Origin: Fusobacterium perfoetens ATCC 29250 | GTDB taxonomy: Bacteria; Fusobacteriota; Fusobacteriia; Fusobacteriales; Fusobacteriaceae | Direction: 5' to 3' | Assembly: GCF_000622245.1 (NCBI RefSeq) | Contig: NZ_JHXW01000005.1 | Location: 1 to 64,000 of the forward strand | DNA length: 64,000 bases | Shown here: piece by piece, positions 52,147-61,500 of the stretch | Position numbering within the stretch: position 1 is the stretch's first letter | Layout: each line of letters starts with the position of its first letter | Notes under the pieces: generated by a model | Databases searched by the model: none | What the model saw: the letters and a program-made list of their open reading frames with translations, nothing else | What the model was told of the DNA's origin: nothing | Position numbers and translations under genes: made by a program

Positions 52147-52695
52147 TTACACTTCCCAGTTTATATTTTCTTTTACAATTTTAGCAGGATTTCCTACTAC
52201 TAATACATTTTTCTGCTCAATAGATTTTGTTATAACAGAATTAATTCCTACAACAATTCCATTAGATATTTTTACATTTTTTAAAACTATTATATTATCT
52301 GATAACCATACATTATCCCCTATTTCTATATCTCCATCAGTTTCTATCAAATTTCCATCTTGATATATTTTATGTCCATCAGAAGCCATTAATTTTATAT
52401 TTCTTGAAAACATACAATTTTTCCCTATTTTAATTTTATGATTATTTCCTCTTAAAATTAAATATGTATTTTCTCCTATTATTGTATTATCCCCTATTTC
52501 TATAATGTTATTTTCCCCTCTAATTTCAAAAGATATTTTTTGGAGATTAACATTATTACCTATAATAATTTTATTTCCTTTTCCTCTTAAAGTCATTTTA
52601 CTATTTCTAATTTTATTTTTCCAATTATTAATAATTTCATTTCCATTATCTACTTTTATTTTATTTCTTAGATAAAATATTATTTTTCTTATCAT
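52147..52695 (-). CDS. Hexapeptide-repeat acyltransferase (WbbJ-like)
   Basis: 182 residues, left-handed beta-helix with repeats such as IIIGNNVNLQKISFEIRGEN and IGDNTIIGENTYLILRGN. The catalytic-type histidine falls in MASDGHKIYQ, and VWLSDNIIVLKNVKISNGIV plus VLVVGNPAKIVKENINWEV complete the family pattern. Likely an O- or N-acetyltransferase acting on a sugar precursor, distinct from the MBOAT modules which act outside the membrane. Confidence 0.9.
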   Translation of the reverse strand: MIRKIIFYLRNKIKVDNGNEIINNWKNKIRNSKMTLRGKGNKIIIGNNVNLQKISFEIRGENNIIEIGDNTIIGENTYLILRGNNHKIKIGKNCMFSRNIKLMASDGHKIYQDGNLIETDGDIEIGDNVWLSDNIIVLKNVKISNGIVVGINSVITKSIEQKNVLVVGNPAKIVKENINWEV

Positions 52696-52698
52696 AAT

Positions 52699-53484
52699 TT
52701 ATTCCTCACTTTTTATTAACCCATTTCTTGTATACCATTCATTTTTTTGCTTACTTTCATAATAAATACTAGCATTCTTTTCAAATTCATATGTTCCGCT
52801 TGTACTATGCCATAAATGATATTGAATTATTGTATTTTTTAAAGCTATGTATTTTACATTAACTTTTTTTAATCTCCATTCTAAATCAGTATCTTCTCCT
52901 ACTCCTGGAAATTGATATTCTTCATTAAAACCATTTATTTTATAAATTATATCTTTAGTAAATCCCATATTTGAACCTAAAAGATTCAATCTTCTTTTTT
53001 TAGTTTTCGTTATTAGTGGAAAATATATGCATTCTGTCCAAGCTTTACTATATGGAAAAATTAAATCTACTAATCTAATTTTGTAATTATTATTTTTTAA
53101 AATTTTATTTGTTAACTCTTGGCTCATTTCACATCTTCTACCAAAAATAATATCATATCCTTTTTGAAAATATTTATTATAATTTTTTAAAAATTTATTA
53201 TGTAATATACAATCTCCATCTATAATTACAATATTTTCACTGGCTATTTTTATAGCTTCATTTAAAATTTTACATTTTCTAAAACCTATATCTTCTTGAA
53301 ATACATGTTTTATTTTAAAAGAAAATTCTTCTTTCCATTTTTTTATATTTTCTTTCATTTCTTCTTTTTCACAATCTTCTGCTATTATAACTTCAAAATC
53401 TTTAAAAGTTTGTTTTTCTATCGATTTTAAAACTATATATAAAAAATCATATTTATCATAAGTTGAAATTATTAAAGATATCAT
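52699..53484 (-). CDS. Glycosyltransferase family 2 with galactosyltransferase-type C-terminus
   Basis: 261 residues. MISLIISTYDKYDFLYIVLK, VIIAEDCEKEEM, NIVIIDGDCILHNKFL (DGD metal site), GSNMGFTKDIIYKINGFNEE, GVGEDTDLEWRLKK. The last element is the Glyco_transf_7C acidic motif also found in chondroitin and hyaluronan-type synthases. Linkage specificity unknown. Confidence 0.9.
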   Translation of the reverse strand: MISLIISTYDKYDFLYIVLKSIEKQTFKDFEVIIAEDCEKEEMKENIKKWKEEFSFKIKHVFQEDIGFRKCKILNEAIKIASENIVIIDGDCILHNKFLKNYNKYFQKGYDIIFGRRCEMSQELTNKILKNNNYKIRLVDLIFPYSKAWTECIYFPLITKTKKRRLNLLGSNMGFTKDIIYKINGFNEEYQFPGVGEDTDLEWRLKKVNVKYIALKNTIIQYHLWHSTSGTYEFEKNASIYYESKQKNEWYTRNGLIKSEE

Positions 53485-53503
53485 AATTTATTTCCCTCTA
53501 AAT

Positions 53504-54487
53504 TCATTTTTTATTATATTTTTTAGCCTTATATTGTGCATATTTTGGCGATATTTTTCTAAAAAAATCTAATAAAGAAGTTCTATCTATAGCTATTCTT
53601 CTAATATCATATAAATCTTTTGTGAATATCCCTTCCCCTGTATCAGTTGATACAGCAAAGGAATACCCCTTTTTTCTTACAATTTCTTTTGTGCTATCTT
53701 TTCTATGACCAAAAGGATAAGCAAAAGTTATTATTTCTTCTCCTAATCTTTTTTCTGTTATTTTTTTATCTTCTTCAATTTCATATTCAGCTTCTTTATC
53801 TGTTGCTTTATGAAAATCTAAATGAGTTAAAGTATGCCCTCCAAATTCTATAAGTCCACTATTTAACATCTCTTTTACTTCAATGTCATTTAGTAATTTA
53901 AATTCTTTTTCCCCAAAACTATTTATAGTCCATTGATTATTTTTTAACCCAGAAACAAGAAATATAACTGCTTTCATATTATATTTTTTTAATAAAGGGA
54001 ATAGGATTTTATAATTGTCTTCATATCCATCATCTACTGTTAAAATAATATATTTTTTTAAAAATCTATTTTGTAATCCTATTTTTTTTAAGTCTTTAAA
54101 AGTTATTGTTTGATATCCTAAAAATTTTAATATTTTTAAATGTAATTCAAACTGTTTTTTGGTTACAAATATTTTTGCTTTTCCAGAATCAGATTTTTTT
54201 TCCATAAATTGATGATACATTAAAATTGGAATTTCATATTTTTTTATTTTTGCATAATGATTTTCAAATTCTAATATATTATTTATCTCTCCATATAAAT
54301 AAGGAATTTTTAAAAATTTTTCACAAAAATCTAAAATAACATTTTTATTTTCACTATATATTATATTTCCTTTTTTTAAAAAAGTACTTAATATTCCATT
54401 AAATAAAGTTATTTTTATTATATTATTTCTATTTTGATTTAATTCTTTTATTCTATCTTCTTTACTATTTATTAAATAAATATTCAT
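53504..54487 (-). CDS. Polysaccharide deacetylase (NodB fold)
   Basis: About 327 residues from the ATG at 54487 (a GTG three codons earlier is less likely). IPILMYHQFMEKKSDSG, then motif 1 ILTVDDGYEDNYKILFPLLK, motif 2 FGGHTLTHLDFHKATD with the two metal histidines, and ITFAYPFGHRKDSTKEIVRK. It removes N- or O-acetyl groups from glycans; no signal peptide is visible, so a cytoplasmic action on a lipid-linked or core intermediate is likely. Confidence 0.9.
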   Translation of the reverse strand: MNIYLINSKEDRIKELNQNRNNIIKITLFNGILSTFLKKGNIIYSENKNVILDFCEKFLKIPYLYGEINNILEFENHYAKIKKYEIPILMYHQFMEKKSDSGKAKIFVTKKQFELHLKILKFLGYQTITFKDLKKIGLQNRFLKKYIILTVDDGYEDNYKILFPLLKKYNMKAVIFLVSGLKNNQWTINSFGEKEFKLLNDIEVKEMLNSGLIEFGGHTLTHLDFHKATDKEAEYEIEEDKKITEKRLGEEIITFAYPFGHRKDSTKEIVRKKGYSFAVSTDTGEGIFTKDLYDIRRIAIDRTSLLDFFRKISPKYAQYKAKKYNKK

Positions 54488-54504
54488 TTTTCTCACTTTC
54501 TAAA

Positions 54505-55068
54505 TTAAACTTTACTTTTTATTTGTTCATATATAAAATTTGCATTTAATCCTTTTTTTATTAGTTTGTTATTTATTATTATATTTAATTTCTCCCTTAA
54601 TTTTTTCAACATTTTTTCTTTGTTAAAAATAAAAATTTTTTCTTTTTTGTAATCTTCTAAATCTAATACATAAAGTTCTTCATTAAAAACTATAAAATTT
54701 CCAAAATGAAAATCTGCATAATATATTTTTCCTTTTATTATTTTCTCTAATATTTCTTCATATTGAAATATATATTTTTTTATTTTTTTCTCATCTATTT
54801 CTATATCTAAAATCTCTGCTAAAGTTTTTCCTTCAATGCTTTTAGTAATTACATAATATTTTCCATAATCTATAATTTCAGCTGTTTTTATTCCTAATTT
54901 ATTAAATAAACTTGTCATATATTTAAAATTATATCCTGGATATCTTCTTATTCTAAAAAAATATAAAATTCTTTTTTTTATTTTTGGTTTAAAAATTTTT
55001 ATATAAACATTCTTCTCACTATCATAAATTACTTTAGAATATTTATCAAAACTAATTAATTTTTCCAT
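54505..55068 (-). CDS. LPS core heptose kinase-like protein (WaaY/RfaY)
   Basis: 187 residues, small eukaryotic-type kinase fold. Invariant elements: KVIYDSEKNVYIKIFKPK (ATP lysine), YYADFHFGNFIVFN (catalytic loop, DxHxxN) and LYVLDLEDYK (metal Asp). Matches the WaaY/RfaY size and motif order, so it probably phosphorylates a core sugar. Set between GT9 genes and a deacetylase, in line with core LPS assembly. Confidence 0.85.
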   Translation of the reverse strand: MEKLISFDKYSKVIYDSEKNVYIKIFKPKIKKRILYFFRIRRYPGYNFKYMTSLFNKLGIKTAEIIDYGKYYVITKSIEGKTLAEILDIEIDEKKIKKYIFQYEEILEKIIKGKIYYADFHFGNFIVFNEELYVLDLEDYKKEKIFIFNKEKMLKKLREKLNIIINNKLIKKGLNANFIYEQIKSKV

Positions 55069-55086
55069 AATTTTTCACTTTCTTTC

Positions 55087-56121
55087 TTAAATTACATTCT
55101 TTACAAACTTATCAAAAGTTATATAAAACTCTTTCACTAATCTCTCTGGAGTTATTAAGTTAAATATTTCCTCCCAAGATAAATTTCCATAATCCTCTTG
55201 AATATCTCTTGAAATTATTCCTCTATGTTTTTCTCCTCCAAAAGGTATCCAGCATTTTCTATTGGATTCAGGCCAAAATACTGCAAAGCTTGGTATATCT
55301 AAACCTTGAGCCATATGTCTTGCTCCACCTTCATTTCCAAAATACATATCACAATTTGAAAATAAAGCTAATAAGTCTCTAACAGATTTTGTTTCTATAT
55401 TTGGAAATACATTTTTACTTCTATCCATCATTTCATATACTTTATTTACATATTCTTTTTGGTCAGAAGTTCCAAAACATATTAGTTGTATATCATTATT
55501 TTTTTCTAGTATCATTTTTAAAGTTTTTACCATACTATCTATTGGATAAACTTTATGCATATATTTAGCTGTTACAGAACAAGCTATAATAGGTTTAGAA
55601 AAATCTATTCCCTTTTCTACCATTTGTTTTCTTAGTTTTTCTTTTTCTTCATCAGTTACATATAGTCTAAAATTAGTATCATATTTAATATTGTATTCTT
55701 TTTCTAAAGGTTCTACTAATCTTAATCCTTTTTCTACCTCATTTTTAAATTCTGTAGGTTCTTTTATTTTATGAGTATATGTAAATCCTCTATGTTTACT
55801 ATATCTTCCTATTCTATATTTTGCTCCTGATAAAAATGTAAACCATTCACTTTTAGGGTTTGACATTAAATCTATTACTATATCATATTTTTTTCTAGTA
55901 ATTTTATACACTTCCCATAAATATCTAAAAGCATTATTTTTTACTTTATTAGTAATAGTAATGGTATTAAAATTTTTATCCTCTTTAAAAATAGGTGCTA
56001 CATGTTCATAACAAACAAAATCAATTTCAGCATCTGGAAAAGTTTTTCTTAAAGTATTACATACAGGTGTAGCAAGTATAGCATCCCCCATTTGTTTAAA
56101 TCTTACAACTAATATTTTCAT
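55087..56121 (-). CDS. Glycosyltransferase family 9 (heptosyltransferase-like)
   Basis: 344 residues. MKILVVRFKQMGDAILATPV, CNTLRKTFPDAEIDFVCYEH, KYDIVIDLMSNPKSEWFTFL, IIACSVTAKYMHKVYPIDSM and YFGNEGGARHMAQGLDIPSF. All acceptor and nucleotide-sugar residues expected of an active GT9 enzyme are present. Second gene of unit B. Confidence 0.92.
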   Translation of the reverse strand: MKILVVRFKQMGDAILATPVCNTLRKTFPDAEIDFVCYEHVAPIFKEDKNFNTITITNKVKNNAFRYLWEVYKITRKKYDIVIDLMSNPKSEWFTFLSGAKYRIGRYSKHRGFTYTHKIKEPTEFKNEVEKGLRLVEPLEKEYNIKYDTNFRLYVTDEEKEKLRKQMVEKGIDFSKPIIACSVTAKYMHKVYPIDSMVKTLKMILEKNNDIQLICFGTSDQKEYVNKVYEMMDRSKNVFPNIETKSVRDLLALFSNCDMYFGNEGGARHMAQGLDIPSFAVFWPESNRKCWIPFGGEKHRGIISRDIQEDYGNLSWEEIFNLITPERLVKEFYITFDKFVKNVI

Positions 56122-56131
56122 AACCTGACCT

Positions 56132-57133
56132 CTATTTCAACATCTCTTTTATTTTATTAACCACAAACTCTGTAGTTATATTTCCATATATTTTATCTTT
56201 AGTATAACCTGAATATTCTTCAGAGATATTACTTGATACTATTCCTTGATATTTATCTCCATAATTTTCTATCCAATTATGATTATCCAAAAACAAAGTA
56301 AAACTTTTTACTTCCATTCCTTGAGAGATATATCTTTCTTGACAATCATTTCCAAAAATAAATTTACAATTTGCAAAAAATCCCTTATAGTCCTCAATAG
56401 AATTTAACTCTAATAGATGAATTTGTTTTTTATTCTCTATTTTTTTATAGGCTTCTCCTGTAAAAAATTTTCTTTTTTGTGAATGATAAATTACAATATT
56501 ACATTTTATCTCTTTAGCCAATGAATTCATAATTTCAATTAATTTTTCAATTGAATAATGTTTTTTATACCCAAATAGTGAACATGCAAAAATAGGTACA
56601 GACACATCTATACCTTTCTTTTTCATTAATTCTTTTATTTCTTTTTTCTTTTCATTAGTTATATCTAAAGTTATATCTCTTGTATAAATAATTTTTGTGT
56701 TCTCTATTTTTTTCAATGGCTCTAAAAATTCTAAATTCTTAGAAACCTTATCTACATACATTTTACTTTTTGGTACAAGATAACTACATCCCCAATTAAA
56801 TATTTTATCTTTTTCATATCTTATCTTATATTTTGTTCCAAAACTTAAAAAAGTAAACCAACCACTTTTTCTAGTAGAAGTTAAATCTATAATTATATCA
56901 TATTTAGTTTTTAAAATTTTTCTTACTCTAAAAATATGTAAAAAAGTTGTTTCTTCTTTAGGTATTTCTATCATTTTATTGATAGACTTATGATTTTTTA
57001 ACACCTCACCATATTCTTCAAAAACCACAAAGTCTATTTCACTTTTTGGAAAAGTTTTTTTTAAAGAATTTACAACAGGAGTTGCTAAAACAATATCCTC
57101 TAATTTTTCAAAATTTAAAACTAGAATTTTCAT
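56132..57133 (-). CDS. GT9-family paralogue with altered active site
   Basis: 333 residues and clearly related to the next gene (MKILVLNFEKLEDIVLATPV; KYDIIIDLTSTRKSGWFTFL; IFACSLFGYKKHYSIEKLIE). Two conserved sites have changed: the GD of the N-terminal acceptor motif is ED, and GNEGGARHMAQGL becomes GNDCQERYISQGM, losing the glycine pair and the histidine. It may be inactive, an accessory subunit, or changed in specificity. First gene of unit B. Confidence 0.85.
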   Translation of the reverse strand: MKILVLNFEKLEDIVLATPVVNSLKKTFPKSEIDFVVFEEYGEVLKNHKSINKMIEIPKEETTFLHIFRVRKILKTKYDIIIDLTSTRKSGWFTFLSFGTKYKIRYEKDKIFNWGCSYLVPKSKMYVDKVSKNLEFLEPLKKIENTKIIYTRDITLDITNEKKKEIKELMKKKGIDVSVPIFACSLFGYKKHYSIEKLIEIMNSLAKEIKCNIVIYHSQKRKFFTGEAYKKIENKKQIHLLELNSIEDYKGFFANCKFIFGNDCQERYISQGMEVKSFTLFLDNHNWIENYGDKYQGIVSSNISEEYSGYTKDKIYGNITTEFVVNKIKEMLK

Positions 57134-57168
57134 AACTATCCCCTTTCTAGTTATTATTACTTTTTTTA

Positions 57169-57177
57169 ATTATAGCA
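57169..57177 (-). promoter_or_regulatory. Extended -10 promoter of polysaccharide unit B
   Basis: Minus strand TGCTATAAT (TGnTATAAT), about 35 nt before the first start codon; no strong -35. Confidence 0.6.
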
Positions 57178-57310
57178 TAGTTTTTTAAAAAAAATAATAC
57201 TATTTTAAGAAAAATACCTAGATATTTTTAAGTATACTTGTAAAAGCACTTCCATTTATTTGTAAAATATTATATAATATATAGAAAAAATAAATAAAGA
57301 GGTGTAATAT

Positions 57311-58513
57311 ATGAATATTTCTAAAAGAGTTAATAATATAAAAGTTTCTCCTGTAAGGAAATTAATACCTTATCAAGAAGAAGCAGTAAGATGTGGAAAA
57401 AAAGTTTATCATTTTAATATAGGTCAACCAGATTTACCAACACCACCAGAGTTTTTTGAATTTATAGCAAACAGTGGTGAAACAACTTTAAAATATGCTC
57501 ATTCAAAAGGAAATTTAGGACTTCGTCAAGCAATGAGCAGATTTTACAAAGAAAATTTTAATTTAGATTTCAATGAAGAAGAAATTCTTATAACTTGTGG
57601 GGGAAGTGAGGCATTACTTTTCGTCCTTTCTACAATATTTGATGTTGGTGATGAAATCTTAGTATCAGAACCATATTACGCAAACTATAATAGTTTCTTT
57701 GAAATGCTTGAGATAAAAGTTAATGCTTTCCAATCAAAAGCAGAAGAGGGTTTCCATCTACCAGCAAAAGAGGAAATCTTAGCAAAAATTACTCCTAATA
57801 CTAAAGCTATTCTTCTTACAAATCCTGGAAATCCAACAGGAACAGTTTATACAGAAGAAGAATTAAAAGTAATTGGAGATATTGCAAAGGAATACAATCT
57901 TTTTGTTATAAGTGATGAAGTATATAGACTTCTTTCTTATGATAATAAAATTGCTACAAGTATGGGAGCTTTCCCTGAATATGCAGAAAATACTGTAATT
58001 ATAGAATCAATTTCAAAAACTTATTCAGCTTGTGGAGCTAGAATAGGAGCTATTGTTAGTAAAAACAAGGAATTTATGTCAGCTGTTTACAAATTATGTC
58101 AAGCAAGACTTTCTGTATCAAGTCTTGATATGATAGGAGCAGAGGGATTATACAACACATTAAGAAAAGAATATTTTGATAAAAATAGAGCAATCTATGA
58201 AAATAGAAGAGATGTAATATTTGAGGGACTTCAAAAAATAGATGGTGTAAAAGTTACAAAACCTGAGGGAGCTTTCTATGTTATGGTAACTCTTCCTGTT
58301 GATGACAGTGAAAAATTTGCTATTTGGTTACTTTCATCTTTTGATTGCGACGGAGAAACTGTTATGCTTACTCCTGCTCAAGGATTCTACAAAACTCCAG
58401 ATGCTGGAAAACAACAAGTTAGAATTACTTACTGTTTAGAAGAAGATAAAATTAAAAAAGCTCTTAATATCCTAGAAAAAGGATTGATTGAATACAACAA
58501 ATTAAACAAATAA
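57311..58513 (+). CDS. Class I/II pyridoxal-phosphate aminotransferase (aspartate aminotransferase type)
   Basis: 400 residues. GQPDLPTPPEFFEF, YAHSKGNLGLRQAMSRFYKE, ITCGGSEALLFVLSTIFDVG, TNPGNPTGTVYTEEEL, VISDEVYRLLSYD and the PLP lysine in ESISKTYSACGARIGAI. C-terminal QQVRITYCLEED holds the carboxylate-binding arginine. The family covers aspartate and related aminotransferases; the donor cannot be set from motifs. Single-gene unit with AGAGGTG ribosome site. Confidence 0.93.
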   Translation: MNISKRVNNIKVSPVRKLIPYQEEAVRCGKKVYHFNIGQPDLPTPPEFFEFIANSGETTLKYAHSKGNLGLRQAMSRFYKENFNLDFNEEEILITCGGSEALLFVLSTIFDVGDEILVSEPYYANYNSFFEMLEIKVNAFQSKAEEGFHLPAKEEILAKITPNTKAILLTNPGNPTGTVYTEEELKVIGDIAKEYNLFVISDEVYRLLSYDNKIATSMGAFPEYAENTVIIESISKTYSACGARIGAIVSKNKEFMSAVYKLCQARLSVSSLDMIGAEGLYNTLRKEYFDKNRAIYENRRDVIFEGLQKIDGVKVTKPEGAFYVMVTLPVDDSEKFAIWLLSSFDCDGETVMLTPAQGFYKTPDAGKQQVRITYCLEEDKIKKALNILEKGLIEYNKLNK

Positions 58514-58518
58514 TTTAA

Positions 58519-58543
58519 AAAGGCTGGAAAATTTCCAGCCTTT
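58519..58543. terminator. Bidirectional terminator between aminotransferase and autotransporter
   Basis: AAAGGCTGGAAA (58519-58530) pairs with TTTCCAGCCTTT (58532-58543), A-rich before and T-rich after. Confidence 0.88.
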
Positions 58544-58553
58544 AATATTATCT

Positions 58554-61500
58554 TTAGAATTTATAACTAAAGCCTACTTTAACATATTCTCTATCTCTTT
58601 TTCCAAATTCTTTTCCTAGTTCTACATTAAAGCTAATATTTTCTAAATCTACTTTTGTACCCAATGAAGCTTTTATATCATCATTATTCATTTCGTTATT
58701 AAATAATTCTACTTCTCCACCATTTATAGAAATTTTTTCATCTTTAGAAATATTTCCTAATTCATATCCATAACTTAATATTCCATATATTTCTGCTGTA
58801 TCATATTTTTTACCTAATTTTAATCCTATTTCTGGTATTACTGAAGTATAATCTTGTGATTTAAATTCTAAGTTATAAATATCTCCTGTTTCTTTAAATC
58901 CCTTTATTTTTCCATAATTTGCATCTAAAGAGAAATATGGTTTCATATATAATGCTTCTCCATATTTTTTACTTATTTCTCCATTAAGACCAATAATATA
59001 TGAGTCAAAATCTGAATTTACTATTTTTCCTTGTACTCCTCTATCCATTTCATGGAAATTATATTCACCTGATAATCCAAATTTAATATCTAATCCACCA
59101 TAATTTAATCTTTGTTGTAATCCCATATGAATAGTTTGAATCTTCTCTTTAGAATCTTTGTCATAATCTATATCTGAATATCCATATCCTAAAGTTCCAT
59201 ATAGATTTTCTCCTAACTTCATAGCTCCATTAAATCCAGTCATTTTACTTTCATATCCATCTATATCATTTTTACTATCCACTTCAGAATATCCACCAAT
59301 AAATTCAATATTAAAATTATAGTCACTTATGTTATCTATTACTGAATTATCATATTTTACAAACTCATCTTTTATATCAAAGATTTGTCTTGAAATACTT
59401 AAATACTCAGTTCCTGATATATCCGCTATAGTACTTCTTAATTCAGCTATTGATGAAGATGAAGTAAATATATTATCTACTAATTCTTGTTGAGTTGATG
59501 TTAATTCTTCATATTTACCATTATTTTCTAAATAGTTATCAAATAATCCAGCTACAGCCATAAAGTTTTTATTTACATAATCTGAAACTGAATTATCATT
59601 TCTTTCTAATGTTCCTTTTAAATTTCCATCATCATCTAACTCTGTATTAGCATCATAGAAAATTGAGTTTGAAGAGACTTTATAATTTTCTCCTAATTTC
59701 ACATCTCCATTTACTATTGTTCCTAAATCGTAAGAATCTTTATATGTTCCTTTGGCTATAGTAGTATCTAATTTTACATTTCCATTTAAATCAACATTGT
59801 CAGCATTTATCACTCCTACTTTACCATCTGTTGTGGTTCCTACTATATATGTTGCTCCTTCTCCTATTGTAACATCTCCTTCTGCATTTATTCTTCCTTC
59901 ATTTTTAAATTTAGAAGTTTCATCAACCATCATTGCCAATCCTTCACCTAATGATTTATCAATATTTATAACTCCTGTAGAACTATTGTAAATATATCCA
60001 CCATTAAGTGCCATCATTCCACCATAAGCTCCAGCTCCTACATTTATTGTCCCTTTATTTATCGCTTGACTTCCTTGTCCTTCTGCTGTCATACCATAAG
60101 AATTTTTACCTACATTTATTGTTCCTTCATTTGTTACTGATGAGTTTTTATAGGATGACATTCCTTCTGCATTTTTTCCATTAACATTAATTTCTTTTTT
60201 ATTTATTGCACTAGCGCCATCAAATACTTCTATTCCTACTCCATTTGCTCCTGTCATTGTAATAATTCCTTCGTTTATTATTTCTGTTCCATAATCTTTT
60301 CCTGTCATTCCAACAACATAAGTATAAAGGTTCTCATTTTTTTCATTCGTTATGTTTTCTCCATTTTTTTCTATGTATTCTTCATATCCATCTTTTATTT
60401 TTACAGGGTTAATAATAATTTCTCCTTTATTAGTTGCAATTGCTCCTTTAGAAACATTTATTCCTACTCCTGAGCCTGTTAAATTTATTTTTCCTGTTTC
60501 TCCATTAACTATTGTAGTTCCTGCTCCTTCTCCATTTATTCCTACTACTTTACTATATAAAGCACCCCATTCACTCTTATAATCTGATACAGCTCCATTT
60601 TCTTCTGTTTTATCTGATGAAGTCATACTTCCTAATAATTCCATAGAGTTCATTGTTATATTTCCATTATTAGTTACTGTTGCTCCATTAATAGCATTTA
60701 TTCCTACTCCTGAACCTATTATTGATATTATTCCATTTTCTCCATTTTCTAAACTTCCACCATTACCATTCATTCCTATAACCTCAGAAGCTAGTTGATT
60801 AACTTTCATTTCTAAGTTAAAGCTTCCTTTTTGGTGTGTTATTGTTATATCTGAATTAATTAAGCTAGAAGTTAATTCTATTTTTCCATCATTTTTTACA
60901 TTTGAATTTATTGAATCTATGCCATTTACAAATCCTGTTCCTGTTATATTTCCTGAATTTACAATATTTTGAGAATCCTTAGCAACTATTCCTGATAGCA
61001 TAGTTTCATTTACAGTAAAGTTATCTATAACATTTTGTATCTCATCAAAAAGCTTTTCGTCTGATATATCGGATGGTATAACTTCATTTCCTAAAATTTT
61101 ATTTTCATCTTTTGGTGCTTCTTCAATGTTAATTTTTCCTACATTTTCTAGTATTCCATTATCAACTACTTCCATTCCAGCTAAAGCATTATATTCAACA
61201 TTTATTGTTCCTTTATTTGTAATTTTACTTTTTACTCCTTCAGCTTTCATCCCAGAAGAATTTTCCCCAACAGTTATTATTCCTTCATTAATAGACTGAG
61301 CTCCATTATAGGCTGTCATTGCATAACCATATGAATCCTCTCCTATACTTGATTTTGCTTCAATTATCACTGTTCCTTTATTTATACTTTTAACATTTCC
61401 GACTGCAGATATTCCTTCTACATAACTTCCAGATATATTTATTAACCCTTCTTTTTCATTAGTTATTACTGATAAAACATCTAAATTTTCATTTTGTACT

